From Nematostella vectensis (taxonomy: Eukaryota > Cnidaria > Anthozoa > Actiniaria > Edwardsiidae), in NCBI RefSeq assembly GCF_932526225.1, contig NC_064044.1:5227747-5291746 (forward strand): DNA of 64,000 nucleotides. Reading direction: 5' to 3'. Below the pieces are notes generated by a model. The model was not told the origin of the DNA. It saw nothing but the letters and a program-made list of their open reading frames with translations, and did no database searches. Shown here one piece after another: positions 24,719 through 37,000 of this stretch (the stretch's first letter is position 1; every line of letters begins with the position of its first letter). The translations under genes were made by a program, and so were the position numbers.

Positions 24719-27700
24719 TTACATTTTTTTCAAAGCCTTAGCAACACGGGATTTGATAACAGCCTTTTTATCATGATTCTTAATGGCCTTAGCAACATAA
24801 TTCGCGTTAGCAACCTCAGTTTTGATTTCCTTTCCTGACGCCTTAGCAACAAGTGTTTTTTCTAGGACCTTAGTAACAGATGTGTTATTTACAGCCTTAG
24901 CAACTGGGCCCTTGATAGAGGTCCTAGCAACTGAACCTTTCTTTTGAGTTTTATTGACTGTTACATTCTTCGCGGATTTTGTAATTTTCCCAAATTTGGT
25001 CACTTTATGTCTTTTGTCATCGTCGCCATCCGCATCATAATCATCATCATTGTAATGGAACTTGTCATCATTGTCATCATGATGCGAGTGATCATCGTCG
25101 TCATCATCGTCATCTGACACCTTGTTACGCTTGCGATGTTTCTCGCACAGGATGCCGGTATATCCACGAGGGCACACACACGCGAACCCGTACCTACTGT
25201 TAGTGAAGGTGTTGTCCACGCACGTGCCCCCATTCATACAGATGCTTGTGCCGCAAGGACTGTGCTCTAAAAGTACACACACGAAATAGTGAAAAAAAAG
25301 GTAGAAAGAAGGTGCGCGAATGCAAGCCGAGCCCAAATGTCCGAAAACAAAACATAAACCTATTTATGAGAGTCGTTAGAATTGGCTACTGCTGTCTATA
25401 AGGGAATAGCTAGTGTGTGTACACTACTTCCGTGTTACCTTACGGAGGCATAGGCCTAGTTCGTACGCCGTTCTTTTCATGAGCCGTTCCTAATGTAGAT
25501 GCATGCAAACATGCGATTGATGTTTCATCTTCATTTACATGCATTTACATTAGGAATGGCACATGGAAAGAACGGCGTATGAACTAGGCCTAGTAGGAGT
25601 CATGCATACATGCAGACTAACAAAACATGCTTTGTAGAATCTTTTTAAAATTCTTGCCATTGAGTTTTTTCTCTTAACAATCAATCAGCATGCAAAATTC
25701 ACAGCTTGATTGACACGACTATCAGTTTGATTGACACGAGCTATAATTAGGGGGATTTCTTCGTGATCTGATTTGCACTCAAATATTTCTTGGCCTCGCT
25801 GATTGACTAGAGAAGCTCATGTCAATCAGTCCGTCTCTCGCATCCTCATTGTCTGTACAAGCTGTAAGCAGCCATGCTGTAACATGCAGGGCTTGGCATT
25901 CATGCAGGCATGCATTCAAGTGCGCATGCTCTACATACCTGGATGCCAGATACCGCTCTCTGTTGCCATGGCTACCACATCATACCTTCACAGTGTTTCC
26001 CAGAATACCCCCTGGCGCACTGACACGAGTGCTGGGTCCCGAATCTTGAGCACAGTCCCCCGTTTAAACACGGGTTTGGTTGGCAGGCAGTGACTGTGGA
26101 GACATAAGTGGCAGATAAGCTATAAAGTCCAGTTTTAGTCTTGTAGTAGACTGTAGAGGGGATATCATGTCCGCCTTGTATCATAGAGGCCTTCTGTGAT
26201 CCGACTTGCATTGCACTTGTATTTTGGCTTTTTTAAATATGTTAGAATGTTTCAAAAAAGTATCATCTATAAATTATTTAAAGCTTTAGGTAAAAAGAAA
26301 TAAACCGTTTTCGTAGAACTGATTTACTTTATCGTTGATTTTAAAGTGATTTAGTTTCTTCTTAAATGCATATATCATTTTCAGTAAAAGATTCGCCTCC
26401 CATTGTCCCAGAAGTAGCACTATATTAGCAAGACATGATTCATCATGTGCGATGACAATAACCCATAATGTATTTCACATCTTAAACACAGGCAGCCCCT
26501 CGTGATGCATTAAAGGAATAATTTTTAACAGCTGTGTCAACCTTTTTTCGTTTGTTAAAGCTAGATTTCGAAGCTTTATGATTTTTTCAATAGGAACCGG
26601 GTCTTTATGTGATTGTTAATTCACTTCTTCCGTTTAATAAGGGACTAGGAGATCACGTGACTGTTTGGGTGGCAAACTAGCGCGCGCTCAGGCTTTTAGC
26701 GGTAAAATAACAGCAAGAAAAAGCAAATTATTCAGCGCTTAGGAAAAAAGCCAGAATTTTTTTTCCAGAAATAAAGAAATTTTTTAGATTTTTTTATTCG
26801 TCGTTCTCTGGTGTGACGGGCGCAGTCATTGCTGATTTTTTTGTTTGTTTATTTTGTTTTGAATTTGCCACCCAGAAAGGTCACGTGATCTCTTAGTGCA
26901 AGTGCCCTATTAGTTCTTCTCCTCTATCATGAAAACCTTGGCCAAGGGTACATGATCTCTACCCTTACCCTATCAAACATTCCTATCTAACACCGCCTAC
27001 CTTCGCATCTGTTTCCAAAGTAACCAAACGGACATTTGCACTTGAAACCGGTAGCCGTATCATGGCAGCTCCCTCCGTTGACGCAACGAGCCGCTGTGCA
27101 TTCGCTAACAACTGCAAGAAATTTTTTAATTTGATGTATGTAAAGGTACCCTCTTTATACATTCATGGAGCCCTATAAAATGTTTCAAATTATACATTTT
27201 CAGAAGCAGTTATTAATGATAAGCTGTTACCTTCACACGTTTTCCCGCGGTACATTTTCGGACAGTTACAAACAAAGTCGCCATTCTGCTCGAAGCACGT
27301 GCCAGAGTTCTTGCAGGGATTGGGATCACACTGGTTTAAGTCTGATGAGATATTTACACAAAGGTTTTACATGTATGTCAAGAAAGGTTGCATACTATCT
27401 ATCTGTCGTAACCTGCACTGTATCATGGGTAGCGTGTTAATGATAAAATCTCCATCTTGAAGCCTATTTTGACGTCTGGGGCAGAAAATATTGATTATTT
27501 TCTGAAGTTGGAATTGTATTTTATTACGGATATTTGCGCATCCGTCGAAATTAAGTACTGCGGCTTTAGTACCCCCAACGCACTGGTTTTCAAATCTGCT
27601 AAATTTTCGTCTCTAATTAGACTTTCTAAGGCAGACCAACTTATGTAAAGGTTCTCTTGGTCCTCTTACTTGAGAAACGAAGCCAATGTATTGCACAACT

Positions 27701-30700
27701 CTGTAAATCACATGACATGACAGCACTGACCTTCGCAGTCCTTTCCTCGGAAGCCCTCTCGGCACAGACACGTGTAGCCCTCCTCAGTTTCACTGCATTC
27801 GCCGCCATTGCGGCACGGGCTAGGGTGACACTTACTAGGCTCTACAGGCAAGAAACAGTCAAAGTTCTAATAAATTAAAGAACCAATATAGGGCCCCCGA
27901 ATGGTCCCCCGAAATTTCGATGTGCTCGCAGTTTTCGGCTAATGCTCGCATGCTCGCGCAATTTTTTGTGTCGCGTAAATATTTTGTCTCGCATAAAAAC
28001 TGGGTGCTCGCCAAAGACCATTAGGGGTCCTCAATATGTTCTTGTCGTTGTAAATGACTATTTACTAAGCACCAAGAGAATTATTGTTTAAATCGATGCT
28101 TCCCGAGTACTAAGCTAAAACAGGGAAAAAACCGTGATTGGAAGTTTATTTTTAGATTTCAGATGAGTGGCGTATGGTACCCGCTGGAATTCCATCAGTA
28201 CTATTTCGAATAACAAAGTATGTGCAGGGTCAAAACAGTCAAATATTGCAATATTTGAAAATGTAGTATACCAATGGATCTCCTTATATGGAAGTTGTCC
28301 AGGAATCTGGGAAAAATGTTTGGTAAAACACGGTAATAGGAAAGATTTACCATATAACATGACAACGTTCGGATAAACACTTATGCCTAGTGCAACTAGC
28401 AACTTAACGACATGGGCGCGCGCACTATGTTTAGCTTGACATAACGACATGGACATAGTGACACAAAATAAAAAAAACTTGTTTTTTCTCTTATGTCGTT
28501 ATGTCCATGTCGTTATGTCGGAGATAAGAGTGCGTGCGCTGTAGCTGGTGTGCACTAGGCATAAGGGCTTCTATGGGGCTCTAGTGTTGATATACTCAGC
28601 GTTGCGTACGACAATAAGGGCTGGATAGTAACACGACTCACCTTCGCAATTGTCTCCGCGAAAGCCTACTGCGCATGTGCACAAGTGTCGCCCCTGGGCT
28701 TCCTCTGTGCAAGTCCCACCGTTCTTGCACGTGTCAGGATCACACTCCTTGCGAGCTGTTGGGAATAACCAAGAGCAAATATTATGGAAAGGAGGACATG
28801 ACGGAAAAACATTACATTACGCTTCAAATAAGCCCATTTCTAATAAGGCAGAAAATTTCAAATCAAATGCGACTTTTTTCATTGATGCGACCTTTGTTTA
28901 GTGTCATTTGAGCTTTTCGTCCCTGGGCCCATACATAGCGATAGGATAATCAAGGAAAAAATATCTAAAAAGCCAAAATCCCGTGCATTTTGTCTCACGT
29001 AATTTGTGTTTTGAAAATCAGTCCGTAATACAAGGAACCGATGGCCACTGTAAGAAATTGTGTCTTCTTTCTCTATCTAGAATTGCGTATTTTCAAGGTT
29101 TTTCCGTCATCTCTGAAAGGAGACGATGCTACTTGTGGTGGTGATGTTTGTGATGGTAATCTTACATGCAAAACAATATTTCCTGTTATACTTTTATGTC
29201 AAAATTCAACACTCTTCAATTAAACCCCTCCAACTCTCAAAGGCTTTTTAATCACTGATGTTTCTTGAAAATCGTTCCTCCAAGGGTTTCTTGGAAATCA
29301 TTCCTCGCCTTCGCAGTTTTTTTTTCCTATTAACTCTGGTGCTATCCTACTTTTTCTTGAAAATCATTTCTCACCTTCGCAGTGTTTTCCTATAAATCCT
29401 GGTGCGCAGCTGCAGTAGTACCCATGCCTCTTGCGGATGCACCTGCTGTCATGACGACACGGGCTGTTGGCACAAGGGCCTGCGGAGGAAATTACTAGCG
29501 ATCATGTTCTCGTCTACGTGCAAGCCGTAGGCTACAAAGCTAGGAAAACTAAGCCACCGTCAATAGATCGTCTTGCAACGAACAAAGGGCGTCGCGAATT
29601 TCAACGATTAAGTTAAAATATAGGTGGATTATTATGTATTCAGGGCACTGTATCTATTTCTTGGAAGTTATTTAAATCTGACATGACGGGTATTCCTTGG
29701 TGTTACGGGGAGCTTTGTTTTTGGTGCTCAAGGCCTTTGTACTCTATTCTATTGTCTCGTTCTAAGTTCTTTGTTTTTGGTGCTGGTGCTCCGTATCACC
29801 AAGAAACTACCGACATGACACACCATTTGCTTGTTTTCGTACATTTTTATACGTAATTAATTTAAAGACATATTCTTCAAGGTCATTCTTGCTGGTGCTT
29901 TAGGGAGGGAAGATAATTGACACCCAGATCAGGTAAATATATATTAGGATATAAGTTCTCTTTTACACTACATTTTTAGTATCATACAATATTACACCAT
30001 ATTTAAGCTATTCATAATTTGAATGCCAAAAAAGCCAAATAAACTTGCATGCTCAATGGAAGCCCTCTAAACTATTCATGTTGTGGACTTGGGAGACATT
30101 TGCACGTGCAGAGACATTTCGTAAGGGAATAACAGCAAATATGCAGCGAACTTATTTCCAGATTGCGTTATCAGCTTGCTACATAACAATAGAGAAATGT
30201 CTCCCAGGTCCATAACATGAATAATTAGGGGGTTCCATTGATCATGCAAGTTTTTTTGCTCGGGAAGAGAACTGGTTCGGGATAGGGACAGAACTTGGTG
30301 GGAAACTGTATTGTAGGGTCCCCTAAGCTCCACTAAAACGAGGAAGCACGGAATTGCTTATTTGTCGATTTTTAAGAGAAGACATTGAATTTTCAAGAGG
30401 ATTCGAAAATAATAATTGTACGAATTCGATCTTTGGTCATGTCTAATCGAAATAATCTGTATGTCTGTCCTTTGTGTATATATGAAGACAACCACTAAGC
30501 TTTCGTTTGCTGAAAACAACAAAAAGGTGTATCTACTATCTTTAAAAAAAATTGAAGGATAACGCAATGTTGCCCGAAGCAATGATAGAAAATGAAGTTT
30601 GCGGACAAAAAAATGGATGGTCAGTTTAGACTTGCCACCATGATCCCCATCATGCCTAAGTATAGTTATGTCTCGTCGGAAATTTAAAAAAAAAAGCATC

Positions 30701-31522
30701 GGTTATTTTCGAAAATGCATTGGAAAGAAAATACCGGTCTGTTCATATGTTAAATAACTTTAAATCGCCTATCAAATTCGGATGATTAAATATTATCATC
30801 CGAAAACATGAATGAAATCGGACGAGATTTGAGATTACTAGACGTCAATTTTATAATGGGTAAAATAAAAAAAAATGCTATAAAGAATTACTAACGAGCC
30901 TTCTTAAAACAGTCTCACCACTACAGTGAATTATTGTCAAGAAACTTTGTCATCAATTTGAGATTGTTTGTCCCAGGTGACGCCCTGTTTGTCACCAGTT
31001 TGTAAGGCCTCCCATTTGATTGAATTGAACTAACCTTCATCTCAACACTTAACCTATGTGCTTTCAAAACAATCAATAACATTGATATTGTTGAGTGTAG
31101 AGCCGTGCTGCTATCTTCATGATTAAGTACGTTTCAGGGCTTCTTTAAATGGTAAAAACAAATATCAAGTGGACACTATTATCAATTTCTGGTAGCTATT
31201 TTCACTACCTACCGTCTTCGTCTCCTGGTCTTTCTATCTGTTCATCATTGAACTGCTGCTGTAGGTATGGAACCCCTCCGTACATCCTGGGGATAAATTG
31301 GCGCTTGCTTAGAAACCCTGCATCTTCTTTACTCTTTACTCTTTCATTTGCGTCAGCATTCTGGGGCTTTCTTTGTGATATGTAATCTATCGTATTTCTT
31401 GATGAAAGTGGATGGTGTCTCGTCGTTTTGCGTACCTCCAGCGAGTTATTGTGGGAGTCTTTTTGGCTTGAAACTCCAAGTGATTGGAAAAGAACAATCG
31501 TGACAAAGAAAAAACTTTGCAT
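24719..31522 (-). CDS. Gene C: secreted 7-EGF protein with acidic/His and Lys-rich tail, 8 exons, 505 aa
   Basis: Exons (5' to 3'): 31213-31522, 29375-29479, 28642-28755, 27731-27841, 27231-27341, 27001-27111, 25986-26093, 24719-25266; all junctions phase 1, total 1518 nt. The start MQSFFFVTIVLFQSLGVSSQ is a signal peptide; the rest of exon 1 is basic with possible furin sites (SKRQ). Seven canonical six-cysteine EGFs follow (for example CDPDTCKNGGTC). After the last EGF the terminal exon turns into an Asp run with His ([18 protein letters not shown]), which could bind metal ions, and then a Lys/Ala/Val-rich tail with loosely repeated VAKA-type units to a TAA at 24719. No transmembrane segment, so it is secreted. 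Function unknown; opposite charges in tail segments suggest ionic assembly, by inference only. Confidence 0.83.
25451..25592. mobile_element. Palindromic MITE (TAGGCCTAG ends)
   Basis: Inverted repeat of about 54-bp arms beginning TAGGCCTAGTTCGTACGCCG and ending with its near-perfect complement GGCGTATGAACTAGGCCTA, with about 30 bp in the middle. It lies in the last intron of gene C. Non-coding foldback insertion. Confidence 0.82.
26641..26907. mobile_element. MITE family 1, copy b
   Basis: Same family and orientation as the copy at 13056: GGGACTAGGAGATCACGTGAC at the left, GGTCACGTGATCTCTTAGTG at the right, with the shared CGCGCTCAGGCTTTTAGCGG interior. It sits in a gene C intron about 95 bp from the exon at 27001. 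Confidence 0.85.
27888..28035. mobile_element. Short inverted-repeat element in gene C intron
   Basis: Ends TAGGGCCCCCGAATGGTC and GACCATTAGGGGTCCTCA are imperfect inverted repeats (about 14 of 18 positions). The interior is rich in GCTCGC motifs. Probably a small degraded MITE. Confidence 0.55.
28381..28564. mobile_element. Palindromic MITE (TTATGCCTAGTGCA ends)
   Basis: TTATGCCTAGTGCA at 28381 is matched by TGCACTAGGCATAA ending at 28564, and a second inverted pair (CATAACGACATGGACATA and TATGTCCATGTCGTTATG) fills the centre, giving a near-complete hairpin of 184 bp. Non-coding. Confidence 0.82.
29228..29372 (-). repeat. Degenerate copies of the gene C EGF exon 3' end and donor
   Basis: Just downstream (in gene C sense) of the exon 29375-29479, the segment CTTCGCAGTTTTTTTTTCCTATTAACTCTGGTGC-like sequence mirrors the exon end (CCTTCGCAGTGTTTTCC, ATAAATCCTGGTGCG), and TTCTTGAAAATC/TTGGAAATCATTCCTC blocks recur around 29262, 29290 and 29355. 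So a short tandem expansion of the exon-intron border has decayed here. Confidence 0.6.
29480..31212. other. First intron of gene C, no exon recognised
   Basis: No EGF-type or other exon is seen on the minus strand. A segment at 30061-30240 repeats itself in inverted orientation (TTCATGTTGTGGACTTGGGAGACATTT against AAATGTCTCCCAGGTCCATAACATGAA), probably another foldback insertion. The rest is AT-rich and unassigned. Confidence 0.5.
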
Positions 31523-32279
31523 CTTCTTGTTGATGTGTTTGTATATTTGCCCTCAGACTGACTATTTTACCATGACAAATTTTGAACACGGAAAAAAAAT
31601 CAGTAAAAAATAAACTTGTAGTTTGACCTTTACTTGTAGTGTCGATTCGCATGGATAAAATCGGTGGCAAATCATTTCACCTAATAAAAGATTAATCACT
31701 ATTAAAGAAACACAAAACATAGTGTTTTCACCAGTGGTGCTACTAGAACGAAATAGTGGCATTGCTTGCACCAGTCGGGAAAGAGAATGCAACGGAACTT
31801 TTGCAGAATGAAGGATCCTAATCAAAATTGATTTGATTGACGGGTTGGATAAATTTACAAGTGACCTATTTTCATGTACTTGAGCAGCTAAGAGAAGTTT
31901 CATTTTTAGGAAAACATTATTATTGCCATTCACATTAATTAATTTCTTGATTCAGTAAATTAAAATAGATAAATTAGAATCATGTTGAATCATTTTTAAG
32001 GTCAGTGTGGGGTTTTAAATTTTCTGAACGCTTTAGAATTGTTATAGTTACTAAAGGGGCACGGTGACATCTTGTTTCGTCGACATTAATATTAGACAAC
32101 AAACCACTTATCTGCCAATGATGACATAATCGCGCAAAACCATTTTTTTGTCTTTTTGGTTATGGCGGAACAAATAACCTCAAGACATTTTCTCGTTTTC
32201 AAAAATTCGCTTTAGAAATCATGACTTGAACTGATTCGAGTCTTTGCTTACTAGAAGGAGGAATTCTTGCCTATGTAGG
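31523..32279. promoter_or_regulatory. Shared divergent promoter interval of genes C and D
   Basis: The two ATGs face away from each other across 757 bp, so both 5' UTRs and promoters must fit in this stretch unless further upstream exons exist. It is AT-rich with no CpG-rich island visible. I see no TATA box convincing enough to place a start site. The related architecture of the two genes suggests they may be co-expressed. Confidence 0.55.
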
Positions 32280-34041
32280 ATGAGACTAATGTCACCTAAG
32301 ATACGTATCATCTTCTACGTGGCAGTACTCTTGCCGTTGGTGTGTGCAAAGTCAAAGCCTGCGCTTAAACCAAAGGACCTGTCTCCGGATGATTTAAAAA
32401 ACGTGTTTTTTAGCAACCCTAATAATGGTCACAATGGGAAACACAGGAAACATTTACCCGTGACGAAGAAGATATTCGCCTCAACAGGTAATAAACAATG
32501 GGAAACCAGCAAGATGGCTAAAGAAATTAACCCTACTGATGGCTGGGTAACGAAATGCCGAGGTCTCGAATGCATCAGCACGGTCTCCGGCGACTCCTCG
32601 GAGAGTTTTCTTACAAAAGCATTAAACATACTTGACAAATACTCGCCAGATTATTCCTCGCCGACGACCAAACGAACCGACATCGGTAGTATGACTCTTG
32701 CACGACTACTTGCGACGTCGAAAGTCGTTGAAGATTCTGCCGATAAAAGAAAGGTTATTAAATTACCGACTCCACCCGCGCCGCACGACAGGACAACAAA
32801 ACGAACATCGATACATCATACGAACTTCACAACGGTCGTGAACTTTCCACCGACGCGAAAACACAAGAAAAACACAACACAACTGAACCATTCTAAACCT
32901 GACAAGGGCTCAATCGTTGAACGATTACTTGACCGGACAAAGTTTGTTGACATCAGTCCGACGAAACGAGTTGTAATCAAGGGCGGGTCAAAGGGATTAT
33001 TTAAAACACCCAATTACAAAAAGCAGAGCTTTCCATTTTATGGAGATTATAGAGGGTTTGGTGAGGGTTGGAATAATGCATTGTATCTTGGACCAGGAAC
33101 ACGCCGAGAGCACTATAATGGAATGGACCCGTACGGCAATGGCGGGCACTATCACGTGATGGACCCCTCCTATGGAACCAAATCAGGGGCAGTGCACTTC
33201 ATGGGACCCAAATACGGGCATTTCCACGGCATCGGGGGCCACATTGGTGGAAGACATTTTCCGATGGGCGAGCATCACCAGTGGGGGACAGGGCAGCACC
33301 TACATGTTATGGATCCATCATATGGTGGAATGGGCCCTGATAGTATGGTCCATTTTCCAATGGCAGTCCCTCCGGGCTCTATCGCTCACGTAAATCACGT
33401 CCCAGCACCCATTAATATGGGAGTGAATTTAGGCGGACCTGGGTTTCATCTGGAGAGCCCTGTGGAAGGATTCTCCCCACCCGATATGGTCCCAATGCCG
33501 GGTCCACCAAGGCCCGTTCCAATCCCTTTTCCGGTACCAGTGAACCACCCCCCTCGGGTCGAGCACGTCCCCTTTCCAGTCCCTGTGGAGGGACCTCCCA
33601 GAATCCATCCCGTCATTGTTCCTTTCCATACTCCCCCACGTGTTGAGCACGTGCCATTCCCCATACCAGTCCACTCCCCGCCACAAATCGAAAAAGTGCC
33701 GATACCTTTTCCATACCCCGTGCCCTCCCCCCCTCAGATAAAGCCCATGCCCTACCCGGTCCCAGTCCCCGTGCGTCAGCCACCGATGATCCAGAGGTTC
33801 TACTACCCCGTCCCAGTCTCTAGACCGGGTCAGATTCATCACATCCCTTACCCTATCTACATTCGGGGCCCTGCTGAAGTCAGACATGTCCCTTACCCTG
33901 TCCCTATACGTTCCCCTCCTGAGCAAGTCCCGGTTCCCGTCCCCTCCCCTCCTGAGATCTTTTTTCAGCGCGTCCCGTACCCTGTACCGGTGCCAAGCGT
34001 AGAAAGAGTACACACTCACTCACGTCACTTTTACTTCCCAG
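32280..34041 (+). CDS. Gene D exon 1: signal peptide, GHM-rich and VPxPVP repeat region
   Basis: One 1762-nt exon encodes the entire non-EGF part. Order: signal peptide; Lys/Thr/Ser region with scattered TKR motifs ([23 protein letters not shown]) that look like repeated 30-50-residue units and possible convertase sites; Gly/His/Met/Tyr-rich block; then roughly ten degenerate units built on [13 protein letters not shown], with Ile/Val and aromatic residues alternating with Pro. The exon closes HSRHFYFPG at donor CCAG|GTAACT. There are only three or four cysteines, all near the N-terminus, so assembly would not rely on disulfides here. Confidence 0.85.
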
Positions 34042-37000
34042 GTAACTAATCGAACCTTTCTTAACTGTTAACTTAAAAGGAAGCATATGTATAAATTACA
34101 CTCTTCTTTTATAAGAACGTCTAAATTTCAGTTGAGGCTGGCCTGTACTTATTTTGGGGACATTTTAAGGCTGAATATGTTCTTAACGATGTTCTTAAAT
34201 TTTTATGTATATAAGAATATAACACCCAATTAATTATTTGGAAGAGAATTGCACTAATGATCAATACCAATAATAAGGTTGTTACTACAATTTTTTTGTT
34301 ATTACATTTTCAGGACTAAAAAAATAAAAAAATAATCTGCTATCTGAGCCTCGGCATGTTCTTAAAATTAGGTGGAATCTCAGGCTGGACGTTCTTATAA
34401 AAATGGTTTTTATAAAAAAAAGTGTAGTCTGATGATATTGTTGAAAACTCATTATCAACATCTCAATATCTCCTAATCCAAGTGATTACGGGTCGTCTTA
34501 AAAGTAGGAGCCTCCTGTCAACATAAGGAATGGAACGGGAGCAGTGATCGTTAAACTGAAAATTTGGGGGCTGAAAATAATTTTGGAATTGTATTTGATG
34601 TTAATTTGATTGTATCAGAGCATGCTCCGAGAGTAAATGTAATAGTTTTTTATTCTCAAAATGCTAAAAAAAAATAGGTAAAATCTTCATTCGTTATTCT
34701 CGATTTGATCTTAAGCCTTGCTCCGTGATTGCGTTTGGGACTATTTAGTGATTAAATCATGTATTGTTTTAAATGTTGCTGTTTTTTTTATTTTTTAGCA
34801 AAGACAAGCGGTCAATGTAATGTCAATCCGTGTATCAATGGCGGGTCTTGTACCGCTATGATAGACACATACAGATGCCACTGCCCTCCTGGATACCACG
34901 GCACACACTGCGAAGGTTTGTACAAAGATGGATACCTTTATTTACACATTCTGCAGGGGCGGATCCAGGAGCTCCGAAAAGGGAGGGGGGCGAGGGTTTC
35001 AGGGAGGGGGCGGATTTACTGTTCTTGCGCGTATTTCCTTTTACTTTTGTTATTTTTAAGCCAAATATCTGAAGATAAGGGGGAGGCAGAGCCCGCTCTG
35101 CCCACCACTAAATCCGCCCCTGTTCTAAGTATAGCAATATAAGGCTGCTTTCGAGCTTTTAAAAGAGCAAGTAGCCTGCATATTAACAAGCCCTCGACAA
35201 GGCCTCTAGGACATGCTTAAAGAATGCCGATCAGCCACTTCCTATTCCTTGTATTGAATACAATACAAGAAACTACTTCTAAGCTTATTAGTCATTTTGT
35301 TGTTGTTGCTTTTTATTTTTGCTTTAAAATAAAAAAATATATATATTTCAAGGGAAGAAAAACTCAATATTACAATCCATGATTTCACTTTGATGTCTGA
35401 TCACTATTTTTTGTTAAAGAGCATCAGCCAAATAAAAAAAAATAAAATGCGTTGTGTGCTTTATTCGGAAGCATTGATTTGGTGGCTTGATTAGCATTGT
35501 GAAAATATCGCACTTTGTCAACAAGTATTTATTGTCTATGAGCTCCATGCTCCTTGATTAGCATTGTGAAATTATCCCACTTTGTCGACAAGTATTTATT
35601 GTCTATGAGCCCCTTGCGGTCTTTGTGCATCTTTTTACTTTTAGAGCAGAGTTTGTGCCACGTGAATCCCTGTAAAAACTTCGGGGTGTGTTCTGAAGTG
35701 GAGAAGGACTACGAATGCTCCTGCCAGAGAGGATACAAAGGAAAGAACTGCGAACGTGAGTGTGCATTACAGCACGTCCAAGAAACACAACTAGCCCCCA
35801 TTCCCAAAACACGTTAAAATGGCATATTTCGTCGTTGGAATATGTTCTGATGCCGAAAATATCAATTTTAAAAGTTCCTGGGAAAAAAATCATTTCCTTT
35901 TTCCCAGGAGGGACCATTCCTTTTTCTTCCCAGCCAGCAGTGGTTATGCATTTTATTGCCCGTTATAACCGATCGGGACGATTTTTTTTCAATCATCCCT
36001 TCCAGCGCCCCCAAAAATATTTCCAGCACAACTAGTTCGACTCCACAAATTTGCCAGCAGAACCATTCGGGACGATATTTTCCCAGGAACTGAGGGGTCT
36101 AACATATCTTTCCAGCCAGCAAAAAAACGGGCTGCGGAACAGATATTTGGCGGAACAGATCCGTTTTGTGCCCTTTCACTTCAAGGACAGAGGAGGAGGG
36201 GAGAGGGAGGGGGGTTTTCTGAGGGGTCCTCACCCTGCTCATGTAATGAGATGAGTTCGACTCCGGTGGACCCCTTCGTTTGTAGTTAAGAAGACAATTT
36301 TATGTCACTTTTATGTGTATTTAAAAAAAGGTTTCTTGATGGATCAAGTTACCTATTACCAGAACCAAGGTTGCCAATTTTAGTGAATTACTTTTCTTGA
36401 CACGTCTGGGAATAGCGCGTAGTCAATCATACCACCGTGACCGATCAATTCTCTTGCTGTGTGCAGTCAAATGGTTTATGACGCGACAGTAAAATCACAT
36501 TAAAGTCATCGATTTGTTTAGACCGTTGATTGACTACACGCTATTTCCAAATGAGACAAGGAATTCGCAGTCGCGCAACAACGAATTCGGCTATAAATAA
36601 AGCTTTTGTCTTTTACTTTCATCATCTTCATTCTTGCTGTAACCAATTTTTTTTTTGCTTACCTACAGAACAAAGCCAGTCTTAAATAGGGCAAAATACG
36701 GGAGGGGAATAATATGAATCTTTTGTCTTATTCTTTCAGCATCATCTTCATTTTTTCTGGAACCCATTTTTTGTCTGCTTATCTAGTACAGAACATGGCT
36801 GGTCTTAAATAGGGCAAAATACGGGAGGGGAATAGTATAAAGCTTTAGTCTTATTCTTTCAGAATCATCTTCATTTTTGCTGTAACCAATTTTTTTTGGG
36901 GCTTATCTAGTACAGAACATGGCCAGTCTTAAATAGGGCAAAATACGGGAGGGGAATAATATGAATCTTTTGCCTTATTCTTTCAGCATCATCTTCATTT

